Below, one piece after another: positions 49,180 through 59,600 of a stretch of 64,000 bases of DNA (positions within the stretch are counted from its first letter, which is position 1; every line of letters starts with the position of its first letter). The stretch is from positions 62,001 through 126,000 of the forward strand of contig CAJYIW010000013.1 of the NCBI GenBank assembly GCA_913775095.1. The letters run 5' to 3'. The translations under genes were made by a program, and so were the position numbers. Under the pieces are notes generated by a model that saw only the letters and a program-made list of their open reading frames with translations, did no database searches and was not told the origin of the DNA. The DNA comes from an uncultured Siphonobacter sp. (GTDB lineage Bacteria; Bacteroidota; Bacteroidia; Cytophagales; Spirosomataceae).

Positions 49180-50871
49180 CTACAAGTCTTCTTCCACAAC
49201 CCTGTTTCTGCCCCGTATAGTTTCCAGAAGTAACCCGACTGTCACCACAGCCACGCAGCCAATTACATTAAGCCAGAGGAAAGCCGTCAGGTTTAAAAGC
49301 CAGCAAATGACTACGCCTGTTTCCGCCACCAGAGCCGCCCAGAATGTTGCTTTAGCTCCAATTTGTTTGAAGTAAAAGGCTACTACGAAAACCCCCAGAA
49401 CCGTTCCGTAAAACAGCGATCCCAGAATGTTAACGGCCTCCAGCAGACTACCCACCCGACTGGCGTACATGGCTACGGCAATACTCAACATCCCCCAAAC
49501 GGCCGTACTGATTTTAGAAACGTTTACGTAATGAGACTCCGAAGCCTGCGTTACCCACATCCGCCGATAAATATCCACTACAAAACTGGAAGTCAGCGAG
49601 TTTATAGCCGAAGCGATGGACCCCATCGAGGCAATAAAGATGATGGCGATCAGTAACCCAACGACGCCTTCCGGTAAATACTTCACGACAAACGTCAGGA
49701 AAATATAATTGGTATCATTGGCGTCCCCCCCCTTTTCCTTCACTAGTTGCTGGGTTTTCTCCCGGAGGCCGGTGCTTTGCTGATTTAAATCCAGCACCCG
49801 CCTTTGCAGGGTATTGATCCGGACTTCGTTCTTTTGCTCCAGAGCCTGTTGCAATTGGGTAACGGCCTGTTTTTTCTCCGTGAAAATCTGAGTATTTTTC
49901 CGCTGTAAGTCCTGGTAATCAGCCATATTTTCAATTTTACTTAAGGCTGTTTCATTAAAAACCAGAGGAGCCTGGTGAAACTGATAGAAGACAAAAACGA
50001 GAGCTCCCACCAGCAAAATCAGAAACTGCATGGGAATCTTGACTATCCCATTCATTAACAAACCCAGGCGACTTTGACTGATGCTTTCGCCGCCCAGGTA
50101 ACGCCCTACCTGCGACTGATCGGTACCGAAGTAACTTAGTTGCAGGAAAAAACCTCCGATCAGACCCGACCAGACATTATAGCGATCATTGAGGTCAAAC
50201 TCCCAGTTAATGGTTTGCAGCTTATTCATCTTTCCGGCTACTTCCAGCGTCTCCACAAGACCCATGTGTTCGGGTAACAACCGCACCACCAAGCAACCCG
50301 CCAGAAACATGCCCCCCAGCACGATAAACATCTGTTGCACGTGGGTATAACTGACGGCCTGACTTCCACCGATGACAGTATAAATCAATAAAATACCCCC
50401 CATGGCTATGTTCGTCCAGACAATATCCCAGCCGAAAATAGTCGAAAGAATAATACTTGGTGCGTAGATACTAATGCCCGTTGAAAGCCAGCGAGGCACC
50501 AGAAAAAGAATGGCCGTAAGCGTGCGGGTGCGAAGATCAAACCGGGTTTCGAGGTACTCGTAGGCGGTGTAAACGTTTAGCCGGTGAAAAATGGGAATGA
50601 AGGTCACGGAGATCACGACCATGGCGAGCGGCAGACCAAAGTAAAACTGCACAAACCGCATCCCGTCGGTGTAGGCCTGTCCCGGTCCTGAGAGAAAAGT
50701 AACCGCCGAGGCCTGCGTCGCCATGACGCTCAGGCACACCTGCCACCACGGCAGCGTATGCCCGCCCGTCAGGTAGGATTCGAGGTTCTGTTCCCGGCGA
50801 CTTCGATAAATTCCGTACCCCACGATAAAGGTTAGCGTAACGGCCAGGACGATCCAGTCGAGTAATGACAT
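49180..50871 (-). CDS. Sodium:solute symporter (SSS family)
   Basis: A 563-aa inner-membrane symporter with about 13 membrane segments. Family markers are GGHTLPWWQVCLSVMATQASAV near the N-terminus, VIGGSQAVSYTHVQQ and the sodium-site region ASMGSIASAINSLTSSFVVDIYRR. A hydrophilic coiled-coil-like insertion (about 300-360, rich in Gln and Glu) is unusual. Substrate (sugar, sialic acid, nucleoside or acid) cannot be set. It is preceded by a 42-aa membrane microprotein on the same strand, 55 bp away. Confidence 0.9.
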   Translation of the reverse strand: MSLLDWIVLAVTLTFIVGYGIYRSRREQNLESYLTGGHTLPWWQVCLSVMATQASAVTFLSGPGQAYTDGMRFVQFYFGLPLAMVVISVTFIPIFHRLNVYTAYEYLETRFDLRTRTLTAILFLVPRWLSTGISIYAPSIILSTIFGWDIVWTNIAMGGILLIYTVIGGSQAVSYTHVQQMFIVLGGMFLAGCLVVRLLPEHMGLVETLEVAGKMNKLQTINWEFDLNDRYNVWSGLIGGFFLQLSYFGTDQSQVGRYLGGESISQSRLGLLMNGIVKIPMQFLILLVGALVFVFYQFHQAPLVFNETALSKIENMADYQDLQRKNTQIFTEKKQAVTQLQQALEQKNEVRINTLQRRVLDLNQQSTGLREKTQQLVKEKGGDANDTNYIFLTFVVKYLPEGVVGLLIAIIFIASMGSIASAINSLTSSFVVDIYRRMWVTQASESHYVNVSKISTAVWGMLSIAVAMYASRVGSLLEAVNILGSLFYGTVLGVFVVAFYFKQIGAKATFWAALVAETGVVICWLLNLTAFLWLNVIGCVAVVTVGLLLETIRGRNRVVEEDL

Positions 50872-50926
50872 TCCAGATTTATTGACTTTTAGTGTGAGGA
50901 AGAGGGTGCAAAAGAACGGCTCGCGG

Positions 50927-51055
50927 CTACGAAAAAGCTTCCGTAAACCACCAGAACAGGAGGATCATCAAAATCAGATTAGCGATCACTAATCCATACA
51001 ATTGTCGCCAGGAGCGGACAAAGGGGGGTAAGCCTTCCTTTTCTTCTTCCTTCAT
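50927..51055 (-). CDS. 42-aa single-pass microprotein upstream of the SSS symporter
   Basis: Frame from ATG 51055 to TAG 50927. A charged N-terminus (MKEEEKEGLPPFVRSWRQ) is followed by one membrane helix (GLVIANLILMILLFWWFTEAF). Its order, strand and 55-bp spacing to the symporter suggest a small accessory subunit; some SSS transporters have such partners (for example DUF4212 proteins), though this one is shorter. The unknown family is stated as such. Confidence 0.65.
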   Translation of the reverse strand: MKEEEKEGLPPFVRSWRQLYGLVIANLILMILLFWWFTEAFS

Positions 51056-51291
51056 GATTTATTAGATGCAATCTTCTTTGCAAGCTGTCCATTTTCGCTC
51101 AGTTGAGCAAGAAATCAATCGCATCTCCCAAAGAAAAACGTTCGAATCTGCACGAGGACTTTCCCTATAACCAGGGTCTGTTGTATCGCTCAAGCATTAA
51201 TAAAATTATTTTTTAATAAGATAATGATGATGATTACCTAGCAAATCCCATAATATTAGAGTGATTTACAATGAACCAGACTTAAACATCT

Positions 51292-54135
51292 ATGAAAACA
51301 CCATCTCTACGCTTACTTCTCTGGTGGCTATGCACCTTTCCTACCCTTGTTATGGCCCAGCAGATTCGTGGGAAAATATCGGATACCAAAGGAAATCCTA
51401 TTCCCGGTGCCTCCGTTCAGATTAATTCAATTAGCACCGGAACCAATGCTTCGGCGAACGGTGACTATCAGCTTAGTGTGAAGGCGGGTGCTTATCAGGT
51501 TACGGCCCGGGCGGTGGGCTATGAAACCCTCGTGAAGTCCGCTCAGCTTACGGGTAATCAAATTTTAGAACTTGACTTTACCCTCAGTGAGTCTTCGGTT
51601 AGCCTCAGTGACGTGGTGATTTTGGGGTCACGTTCTTCACAGGCCCGAACCAGCACCGACACCCCCGTTCCGGTGGACGTGATTGGGGCCAAGGAAATGA
51701 AGCTGGTAGCCCAGACGGATATTACGCAGATTATGAACTACGTAGCTCCGTCGTTTAGCTCCAACCGACAGACCGTTTCGGACGGTACCGACCACATTGA
51801 CCCGGCCTCGCTGCGGGGACTCGGTCCCGATCAGGTTCTGGTACTGGTGAACGGTAAACGCCGGCACACCACGGCACTGGTGAACATCAACGGAACCTTT
51901 GGCCGGGGAACGGTTGGGACGGATTTAAATGCCATTCCGGTATCATCCATCGAGCGAATTGAGGTCTTACGGGACGGAGCCGCGGCTCAGTACGGTTCGG
52001 ATGCCATTGCCGGAGTGATTAACCTGGTCCTGAAAAAAGAAACCCCCTGGAACGCCAATCTGATGTATGGACAAAGTCTGACCCATACCCTGGGAAAGAA
52101 TTATTCAGACGGCAAAACCCTTCAGTTTGATATTTCCAAAGGCTTCAGTCTGAATAACAAAGGCTTCGTAAACATCGCCGCTCAGTATCAGGACCGCGGA
52201 GCCACGAACCGGGGCGGTCTGGATACCCGACCCCTCTTATACTCCTCCGTCTGGCCTTCTTCGGCAACGACCGTCGAAGCACGGCAGGCTTTGAAAGCAG
52301 CGGACGACGCTAAAGCTCAGGCCGCCGGACTGGATCGGAACAACATGCGGGTGGGTAACGCGGCGGTGAAAAATTTCGGAATCATGGCCAACGCCGAATA
52401 TCAGCTCCGCTCAAACCTGACGCTCTACGGACAAGCGGGTTATACCAGTAAGGAAGGGAATGCCGCTGGCTTTTATCGTCTGCCTTCGCAAACCACCCAG
52501 ATTGACCTGACGATTTATCCGAACGGATTTCTTCCCCAAATCAATACTTCGGTATACGATCTTTCCGGGGGAGTGGGCCTGAAAGGAATGTGGAGTAAAT
52601 GGAACTGGGACCTAAGTAATACGTACGGAGAAAACAGTATCAAATTTGACATTTCAAACACCCTCAATGCCTCGCTTCCCGCAGGAACCAGTCCTACGGA
52701 ATTTTACGCGGGCAAGTTAAAGTACGGTCAGAATGTCGTGAACCTGGATGTAAGTAAGCGGCACGAATTTTCAGGGGCGTTCTCGGCTTTGAACACCGCT
52801 TTCGGTACGGAGTTCCGCACGAGTCGTTATGAAATTGCAGCGGGTGAAGAAAAGTCCTGGTCGTTTGGCATTCCTTCCGAAAACGTTGCCGGTCGTTTGG
52901 TTGGAACCTCTCCTACCGCGGCAGGGGCTCAGGTATTTCCGGGGTATAAGCCCGCCAACGCTCTGGTAAAAACCCGGACGAACGTGGGGGTTTACGCTGA
53001 TTTTGAAGGTGAATTCAAAGAGCGATTATTACTGGGAGCGGCCTTACGATACGAAAACTATTCGGACTTTGGCAGCAACCTTTCCTACAAAGCGACGGGT
53101 CGTTTAAATCTGGTGAAAGGACTTGCCTTACGCGGAGCGGTGTCTACGGGCTTCCGGGCTCCTTCCCTGCATCAGATTTATTTCAACAACGAATCTACGC
53201 AGTTTGTCAACAGCGTCGCCCGGCAGGTGCTGACGGTGAATAATGAAAGCCCCGTGGTCAGCCAGTTTGGCGTAGGACGGCTGAAACCCGAGATTTCCCA
53301 GAATTATAGTGTCGGTCTGACCGGGAAGTTCGGAAACTTCAGCATGACGATCGATGCCTATCAGATTGACATCAAGGACCGTATCGTTTTCTCCAGCCAG
53401 TTTGCCCGCGAATCCGGCACTACCGGAACGGTTAATACCATTCTGAATACCGTTGACCCCACTCAATCAATTAACTCCGTGCAGTTTTTCACCAATGCCA
53501 TTGATACCCGTACGAAAGGCCTTGATATTGTGTTGAGTGATCGTTTTAAAATCGGAGCCAATACACTGAGCCTGACGGTTTCGGGTAACTTTAATGAAAC
53601 CAAAGTAACCCGTATTCAGGGCTCTTCAGTCATTGAGGCCGATCCTTCGCTGAAAACTCGTCTGTTTAGCCGGGAAGAGCAATCCCGCTTCGAATCGTCC
53701 GTACCCAAAAGCAAGATCAACCTGAGTGCCAGTTATCAGGTCAAAGCCTGGAATTTCTTTCTGCGGACCGTACGTTTCGGCGAGGTAACGTATCGGAGTG
53801 CTACCATTCCTGGTACAACCGTGGCGGGTGTTCCTTACCCCGCTGATAATGATCAGACGTTCTCGGCGAAATGGGTAACGGATTTAACGGCCAGTTACGC
53901 GTTCAACAAACACGTAACCCTGACCGTGGGAGCGAATAACCTCTTCGATGTCTATCCTGACAAGGCGTACATCAATGCTCGCAACAATCAGTTCAATTAC
54001 GCCACAGACGCAACCCAGAGTTATACCACGGGGCTGGACAATACCTCTAACGGTCGATTCCTCTATAGCCGGGCCGTCTCGCAGTTTGGCTTCAATGGAC
54101 GCTTTGTCTTTGCGAAAGTGGGGGTTGCTTTCTAG
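51292..54135 (+). CDS. TonB-dependent receptor with CarboxypepD_reg-like domain
   Basis: A 947-aa receptor. Signal peptide (cut near VMA-Q), CarboxypepD_reg-like domain (IRGKISDTKGNPIPGASVQINS), plug (VPVDVIGAKEMKLV..., LRGLGPDQVLVLVNGKRRH, SIERIEVLRDGAAAQYGSDAIAGVINLVLKK) and a large barrel. The terminal strand ends VFAKVGVAF. The NGKRRH plug type is that of a widespread group with unclear substrates. No SusD partner adjacent. Divergent from the symporter-microprotein pair, so functional linkage with that transporter is possible. Confidence 0.9.
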   Translation: MKTPSLRLLLWWLCTFPTLVMAQQIRGKISDTKGNPIPGASVQINSISTGTNASANGDYQLSVKAGAYQVTARAVGYETLVKSAQLTGNQILELDFTLSESSVSLSDVVILGSRSSQARTSTDTPVPVDVIGAKEMKLVAQTDITQIMNYVAPSFSSNRQTVSDGTDHIDPASLRGLGPDQVLVLVNGKRRHTTALVNINGTFGRGTVGTDLNAIPVSSIERIEVLRDGAAAQYGSDAIAGVINLVLKKETPWNANLMYGQSLTHTLGKNYSDGKTLQFDISKGFSLNNKGFVNIAAQYQDRGATNRGGLDTRPLLYSSVWPSSATTVEARQALKAADDAKAQAAGLDRNNMRVGNAAVKNFGIMANAEYQLRSNLTLYGQAGYTSKEGNAAGFYRLPSQTTQIDLTIYPNGFLPQINTSVYDLSGGVGLKGMWSKWNWDLSNTYGENSIKFDISNTLNASLPAGTSPTEFYAGKLKYGQNVVNLDVSKRHEFSGAFSALNTAFGTEFRTSRYEIAAGEEKSWSFGIPSENVAGRLVGTSPTAAGAQVFPGYKPANALVKTRTNVGVYADFEGEFKERLLLGAALRYENYSDFGSNLSYKATGRLNLVKGLALRGAVSTGFRAPSLHQIYFNNESTQFVNSVARQVLTVNNESPVVSQFGVGRLKPEISQNYSVGLTGKFGNFSMTIDAYQIDIKDRIVFSSQFARESGTTGTVNTILNTVDPTQSINSVQFFTNAIDTRTKGLDIVLSDRFKIGANTLSLTVSGNFNETKVTRIQGSSVIEADPSLKTRLFSREEQSRFESSVPKSKINLSASYQVKAWNFFLRTVRFGEVTYRSATIPGTTVAGVPYPADNDQTFSAKWVTDLTASYAFNKHVTLTVGANNLFDVYPDKAYINARNNQFNYATDATQSYTTGLDNTSNGRFLYSRAVSQFGFNGRFVFAKVGVAF

Positions 54136-54163
54136 GAACCGTCCCTTTTAAAATACAGGATCT

Positions 54164-54222
54164 CATTCAAACAAAAAGCGGAGCGTGAGTTTAATACTCA
54201 CGCTCCGCTTTTTGTTTGAATG
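54164..54222. terminator. 27-bp perfect bidirectional terminator
   Basis: Arms at 54164-54190 and 54196-54222 are exact reverse complements (27 bp), loop TTAAT, with core GCGGAGCGTGAGT and flanking A and T runs on both sides. It serves the convergent receptor (plus) and DUF4397 (minus) genes. Confidence 0.9.
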
Positions 54223-54229
54223 ACTACTA

Positions 54230-54991
54230 CTAAATATCCAGCGGCAATGATATCGTCGGTGGCGTTTTGGTATCCCCGGCAATACCTCTCAGGACGATGG
54301 TATAAAAACGGCCTGCGTAAGGTTGAATCCGATCTGCGGAAGCGGACGTTAAGGTAACCGTGCCGTTTTTAGCCGTAATGGTCTGAGCCGCCGAGTTAAA
54401 GGCAACGGGGTCAATGGCGATGAAGTTACTGATGCTTTTGTAGGCAGAAACGGTGGTAAGCACCTTGCCATTGATCGAAACTTCATATCCACCAGCGGGG
54501 CTGTTAACTACCAGATTGGCCACCCGAACATACGCCTTTCCGGCATCCGCTACCGTTCGGTTATCTTCTACACTGATTACTTCATAAGCCGATGCATTGC
54601 CCGCGGCAAAAACTGAATAATACTTCCCTTCCTCCAGCGTCAGATTAGCTCCCAACAGGGCCGTTTCCTGAGCCGCGGTGGTTTTGGCCGCATTGATTTT
54701 CAGTGTGGCCGTTCCGGGTTCCACCGTCGCATAATTCCGAACCGGAAACGCGGAGAAATACGTAACCGCCGCTGGTAGCGGATCGGGTGTACTGGGAACG
54801 GTATTTACTCCCGAAAAAGCCTTTTCATTAAGGTACAGAGCCAGCCCGGGAGCATCCGGAGCGGCGTGGTAAAACCGCAGACGGGCTCCGGTAGCCGGCT
54901 TCACACTTTCCAGCGAATCGCTTTCGTTTCCACAGGCGGCCACGGCCATAGCCAGCAGTGCAGTGAATAATGATTTGAATATGGATTTCAT
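54230..54991 (-). CDS. DUF4397-domain lipoprotein
   Basis: A 253-aa predicted lipoprotein (Cys20 after VAA). Two DUF4397-like repeats follow: ARLRFYHAAPDAPGLALYLNEKAF from about residue 36 and YVRVANLVVNSPAGGYEVSINGKVL from about 153. The fold is probably tandem immunoglobulin-like beta sandwiches. It is the third gene of the SusC-SusD locus on the minus strand, as surface lipoproteins of such loci usually are. Ligand unknown. Confidence 0.85.
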   Translation of the reverse strand: MKSIFKSLFTALLAMAVAACGNESDSLESVKPATGARLRFYHAAPDAPGLALYLNEKAFSGVNTVPSTPDPLPAAVTYFSAFPVRNYATVEPGTATLKINAAKTTAAQETALLGANLTLEEGKYYSVFAAGNASAYEVISVEDNRTVADAGKAYVRVANLVVNSPAGGYEVSINGKVLTTVSAYKSISNFIAIDPVAFNSAAQTITAKNGTVTLTSASADRIQPYAGRFYTIVLRGIAGDTKTPPTISLPLDI

Positions 54992-55055
54992 TGAAATGAT
55001 CGGTTCAAATGTCCGTTCGAAGCCCTCTTGGCAGAACTCCTAACATCCAGCATGA

Positions 55056-56579
55056 TTAAGGATTAACAAACCAGGTTTCATACGTGTGGTAGTCCAGGTT
55101 ATTCCCGCCGTATTTGTCCAGAGACGCCCGGTTCCATACGTACTCGGAGTTATATCGGGGACGAACCCGGTAAGCCAGCTTCCCGTTGTTATCCGGGAAC
55201 AGACGCTCGGGCGAAGGGGGTGTGAAGCCCGGATAGACTTCTGAACTATACTTGTACCGACGCATGTCCACCCAGGTTTCAATGACGCCATGTCCGTATA
55301 AAGCCAGGTATTTCTGCATCATGATGTCACTCAGCTTCAGGCTTGCGGCGGCTTTGGGTACGGCATTGCTGGCCAGATACGTCTCGCGGTTGGCCGCCGT
55401 TACCCCGGCAAAGTCCATGGCTGCCGCTACGGCTTTTTTGTAGGCATCGTAAGCAACGGCTTTGTCTCCTTTTTTAAAGGCCGCTTCTGCCTTCATGAAC
55501 TCTACTTCACTGTACGTCATCAAAGGAAAACCAGCCAGATCCGTAAAAATGTATTTACCGGGTGTACTGGTCGTGACCTGATTCGATACGACGCCCCATA
55601 AGGTGGGAATCCGGGCTTCGTTCCCATTGATGTTATTCGGATCTCCGTAGGTTACCGTTACCCCCCGGTATTTTCCATCGGGGGAAGGAGAAGCCAGAAT
55701 GTTCAGGCGGGGATCCGCCGCTCCCAGTAAGCTCCCATCCAGCATTTTTATCAACCAGTCGGTCTGGCGGTAACTACCAAAATTACTCCGGGTAGGTCCC
55801 ATGAAACTCAGCGTTGCCGTATTGCCTGACGCGTACGGAACCACAAAGTTATCGGCATTGGAAGCCAGCGATTTGTCGCAATACTCAATGACCTTATCGG
55901 CATTGAAGGTGCTTTTATTGCTCTGGTGCAACATATTGCGGGCCAGAACCGCATACGTAAACTTAACCCATTTGCTCTTATCGCCTTTATAGGCCTGATC
56001 GGCTCCATTCCGGTTAAATATAGCCGCTCCCTGAACCCCATCCGTACGGTTGAACGTCTCCAGAGCCTCATTAGCCAGCTTGGCGGTATGTTCGTAGACA
56101 TCCGGTTGCGTATCGTAATCAAACACGAAGCGGTTCGGTTCGAACGCCTGCTTGAGAATGATTTCTCCGTGATAATCCGTCGTGGTTTGCCAGCTCCAGG
56201 CAAAGAGAGCTTTGGCCGCTCCTACAAATTCCCACTGCTGGTTCGCCGTGGCCTGATCAATCAGTAAGTTGACGTTAGGACCCAGATTCCAGTAATTTAC
56301 CCGCCAGATTAACCCGGCGTTATCAGAACCGGCCTGATATCCGTGACGATCCCACGTATCATTAGCGGCGGCATCGCCCCAGCTCTGAATGTATTTCCCA
56401 ATGAAACGGGAATCGAACTGTTCGCCCAGAACCGTTTGCTGGATCATGGGTGGTAACAGGGCACTGGGATCCGCCACCTGAGGGTTTGCCGGATCGACGT
56501 TAATGTCGAGGTATTTATTACAATTGCTTAAGCCCATGCTTAAGGCAATCAGTACGAGTGTTGATGTCAGTTTTCGCAT
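55056..56579 (-). CDS. SusD/RagB-family (SusD-like_2) nutrient-binding lipoprotein
   Basis: A 507-aa outer-membrane lipoprotein (Cys20 in GLSNC). Start of the mature region YLDINVDPANPQVADPSALLPP is typical of the SusD-like_2 (PF12771-type) group. Contains WRVNYWNLGPNVNLLIDQA, AKALFAWSWQTTTDYHGEI and the C-terminal YNSEYVWNRASLDKYGG. Works with the SusC-like channel encoded directly upstream (30 bp gap) to import a glycan- or peptide-type nutrient. The substrate is not predictable: no glycoside hydrolase is next to it. Confidence 0.92.
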   Translation of the reverse strand: MRKLTSTLVLIALSMGLSNCNKYLDINVDPANPQVADPSALLPPMIQQTVLGEQFDSRFIGKYIQSWGDAAANDTWDRHGYQAGSDNAGLIWRVNYWNLGPNVNLLIDQATANQQWEFVGAAKALFAWSWQTTTDYHGEIILKQAFEPNRFVFDYDTQPDVYEHTAKLANEALETFNRTDGVQGAAIFNRNGADQAYKGDKSKWVKFTYAVLARNMLHQSNKSTFNADKVIEYCDKSLASNADNFVVPYASGNTATLSFMGPTRSNFGSYRQTDWLIKMLDGSLLGAADPRLNILASPSPDGKYRGVTVTYGDPNNINGNEARIPTLWGVVSNQVTTSTPGKYIFTDLAGFPLMTYSEVEFMKAEAAFKKGDKAVAYDAYKKAVAAAMDFAGVTAANRETYLASNAVPKAAASLKLSDIMMQKYLALYGHGVIETWVDMRRYKYSSEVYPGFTPPSPERLFPDNNGKLAYRVRPRYNSEYVWNRASLDKYGGNNLDYHTYETWFVNP

Positions 56580-56609
56580 AATGTAAAAAATGCTTGTCAG
56601 GTTTCGAAA

Positions 56610-59600
56610 CTAGAAGCCCAGGGAAACGCCAAACGAAAGTCCACGGGGCATGGAAATCGTACCGAAGTCAAAGCCTCCGGCCCCTACTCCACCCGAAGCA
56701 GCCGAAGCTCCATTTACGTTCGGGTCGGCTCCGGTGTAGTTCGTCAGCAGAAACAGATCGGTTCCGTTCACGAAGACGCTGGCCGAGCGAACCAGTTTGC
56801 TGCGGGTAAGCCACCCGGAAGGTACCTGATACCGAAGGGTCACATCCCGCAACCGAACCCAGTTGATATCTTTCTCTACGAATTCCGATTCAGGAATGGA
56901 GGAAAAATAATCGGCGGAACGGGATACCGGATTGATCTGGATGGTGTTCACCGTTGGGTTTTCCGAATCTTCTTTTCCATCCCGCAGAACGCCTTTAAAT
57001 ACAACCGGATTTTCACGATCCAGCGTTTTCAGACTCAGCCCATTTCTCCACAGGTACATTTCAGTGCCGTTAAACACGTCTCCGCCTTTGCGAATGTCCA
57101 GCAGGAACGAAAGCGTCAGATTTTTATAGGTAAACGAGTTCAGGAAACCCAGCGTAAAGTCCGGATTCCGGTCCCCAATGGGCAGGAAGTTCGCATTCGT
57201 CAATGGTAACCCAGTGGCCGGATTAATCAGGACTTCACCTTTGTTGTTACGCTGATACGAGTATCCACCAATGGCCGTTGCCGAGCCCATACCCCGCTGG
57301 TAATAATTCCAGTTCAGGCCCCGATAGGCCGCTACCGACGAAGGGAAAAACGTTTCCAGGTTGTTGACAAATGCACTCGCCCGGGCATTTCCATAAGGCC
57401 AGGCGTCGGAGTTATAATATTCTGGCACATCGGCAGGCAGACTCGATACGCTGGTATTGAGTCGCGTAAAGTTCAGCGTCACATTCCAGCGAAAATCCTG
57501 GTTCTTGATTGGAGTGCCATTCAACTGCACTTCCAGACCCCGGTTTTGGAAGGTTCCACCGTTGATGAGGCCGAAAATAAATCCGGTACCGTAGCTCAGT
57601 CGCTGATGAACAATCTGCTGGGAAAGGGTTTTCTGGTAATAAGCCACGTCAATTCCCAATCGATCATTAAAGAACTTCAGTTCGGTCCCCAGCTCAAAGC
57701 TCTTTCCTCGTTCGGCTCTCAGGTTAGGGTTACCGCCGTAAAAATCATAACCGAAACCTCCACCGTTGGTAGTTTGAAGCACAAGCTTGGGCAGTACGTA
57801 ATACGGTGGTGGGGGGTTACCCGTCTGTCCATAGGCCAAACGCACTTTACCGGCATTGAGAATGCCCGTGTTACCCTTCAAACCTGGCATATCCGTGAAG
57901 ACGTAGGACAAGCTGGCCGAGGGATAAAAGAAGCTCCGGTTCGCAATCGGTAAAGTAGAAGCCCAGTCATTCCGGCCCGTCAGAGTCAGGTATAACCACT
58001 CGTCGTAATTCATGGTTAAGCTGGCAAAGGCACTCACCGTCCGCTGTTGCAAGCGACGGAATTTATTACGCTGAGTCGTGGGATCGGTATTGTTAACAGA
58101 ATTAAATTCAGGAAGGTACAGCTTCTGTCCGTACGTCACACTGGTGCTGTAATCGCGGTCGTCAATGGCGGTGCCCAGAATCAGGTTGGTGCCGAACTTA
58201 CCCACTTTCTTTTGAATGGTCGCCAGAAAGTTTCCGTTCAGGAGGCGACTGGTTTCGACCAGATCTTCAATGGATCCCTGCGATGCAAATCCTCCCGGTG
58301 TACCCGCACCATTCCCGGACTGCCAGGACTCGGGATGCAGGAAAAGGTTACTGCGAGTGGTATAAATATCGCCTCCGATACGACCCGTGAAGGATAACCA
58401 GTCCGTAGCCTTGTAATCGGCCTGCAGGTTAATCCGGCTCTGATTGGTTAGATCCTGAAAGTTGTTTTTGTTAACTGTAAAGTAGGGATTGTCCGCTTCG
58501 CCCAGGTTGATCGCTCCCAGAATGGTCCGGCGGGATCCGTCGGAGTTGAGGTACATACTGGCGTTATCATTCGTAGGCCAAGTGAGTAAGCCAATGACGA
58601 AGCCGCTGTTATTACGTAAAGCTTTTTTCGTATTGACATTAATATAGGTAAACGACGGCTGTAAACTCAGCTTAGGCGTTAACTGAATGCGGGATGCCAG
58701 TTTGATGTTGAAGTTTTTCATTCCCGTATTCGGAACAACCCCATCGCTGCCAATGAACTGACTCGACAAATTGTAAGTAGCCGTCTCTGAACCGCCCGAA
58801 ACTGAAACGTTATGCGTTTGGGTCAGGCCCGTCTGGAAGAAGTCACGGGCGTTATCAAAAAACGTAGTTCCTTCGGCATACTTAGGACCAAAATAGGAGA
58901 CGGCATTGGGGTCGGAGAAGCCCTGCGTTCCGCGGCCGTATACTTTCTGAACCTCCGGAAAACGATTCACATTCAGAAAGCGAAAGTTATTGCTGTAATT
59001 TACCTGACCGCGACCCTTTACGCCTCGTTTGGTCGTGATGACGATGGCTCCTGCGGCGGCATCAATCCCGTAAAGAGCCGCTGCCTCGGGGCCTTTCAGT
59101 ACCGTAATTGACTCAATATCATTGAAGTTGATGTTCGCCGCTTTGTTCATGTAATCCACATCCCGGTTTGCCCGGTCTGAATACAGCACCCCGCCCGAAG
59201 TGGTCCGGTTATCAATGGGCAGACCATCGACGACGAATAGGGGCTGGTTGTTACCGCCAATCGAAGTAGCCCCGCGAAGCTGAATGCTCGTGGAAGAACC
59301 CGGCATACCCGACGTAGTCGTTACGTTCAGACCCGCCACCCGGCCCTGCAACGAAACCAGGTAATTATCCCGCTGGGCATTAACCAGTTCCGTTCCCTTG
59401 ATCTCCCCGACGGAATAGCCCAGGGCCCGTTTTTCCTGTTTGATTCCCAGGGCCGTCACCACGACCTCGTTGAGCTGGGCATCTGTGCTGGTCATAATGA
59501 CGTCCAGTGTGGTCTGACTGGCCAGCGTGATCTCCTGCGTTTTCATCCCTACCATCGTAAAAACGAGCGTTTGTCCCTGACTTGCCGTGATGCGATACAC

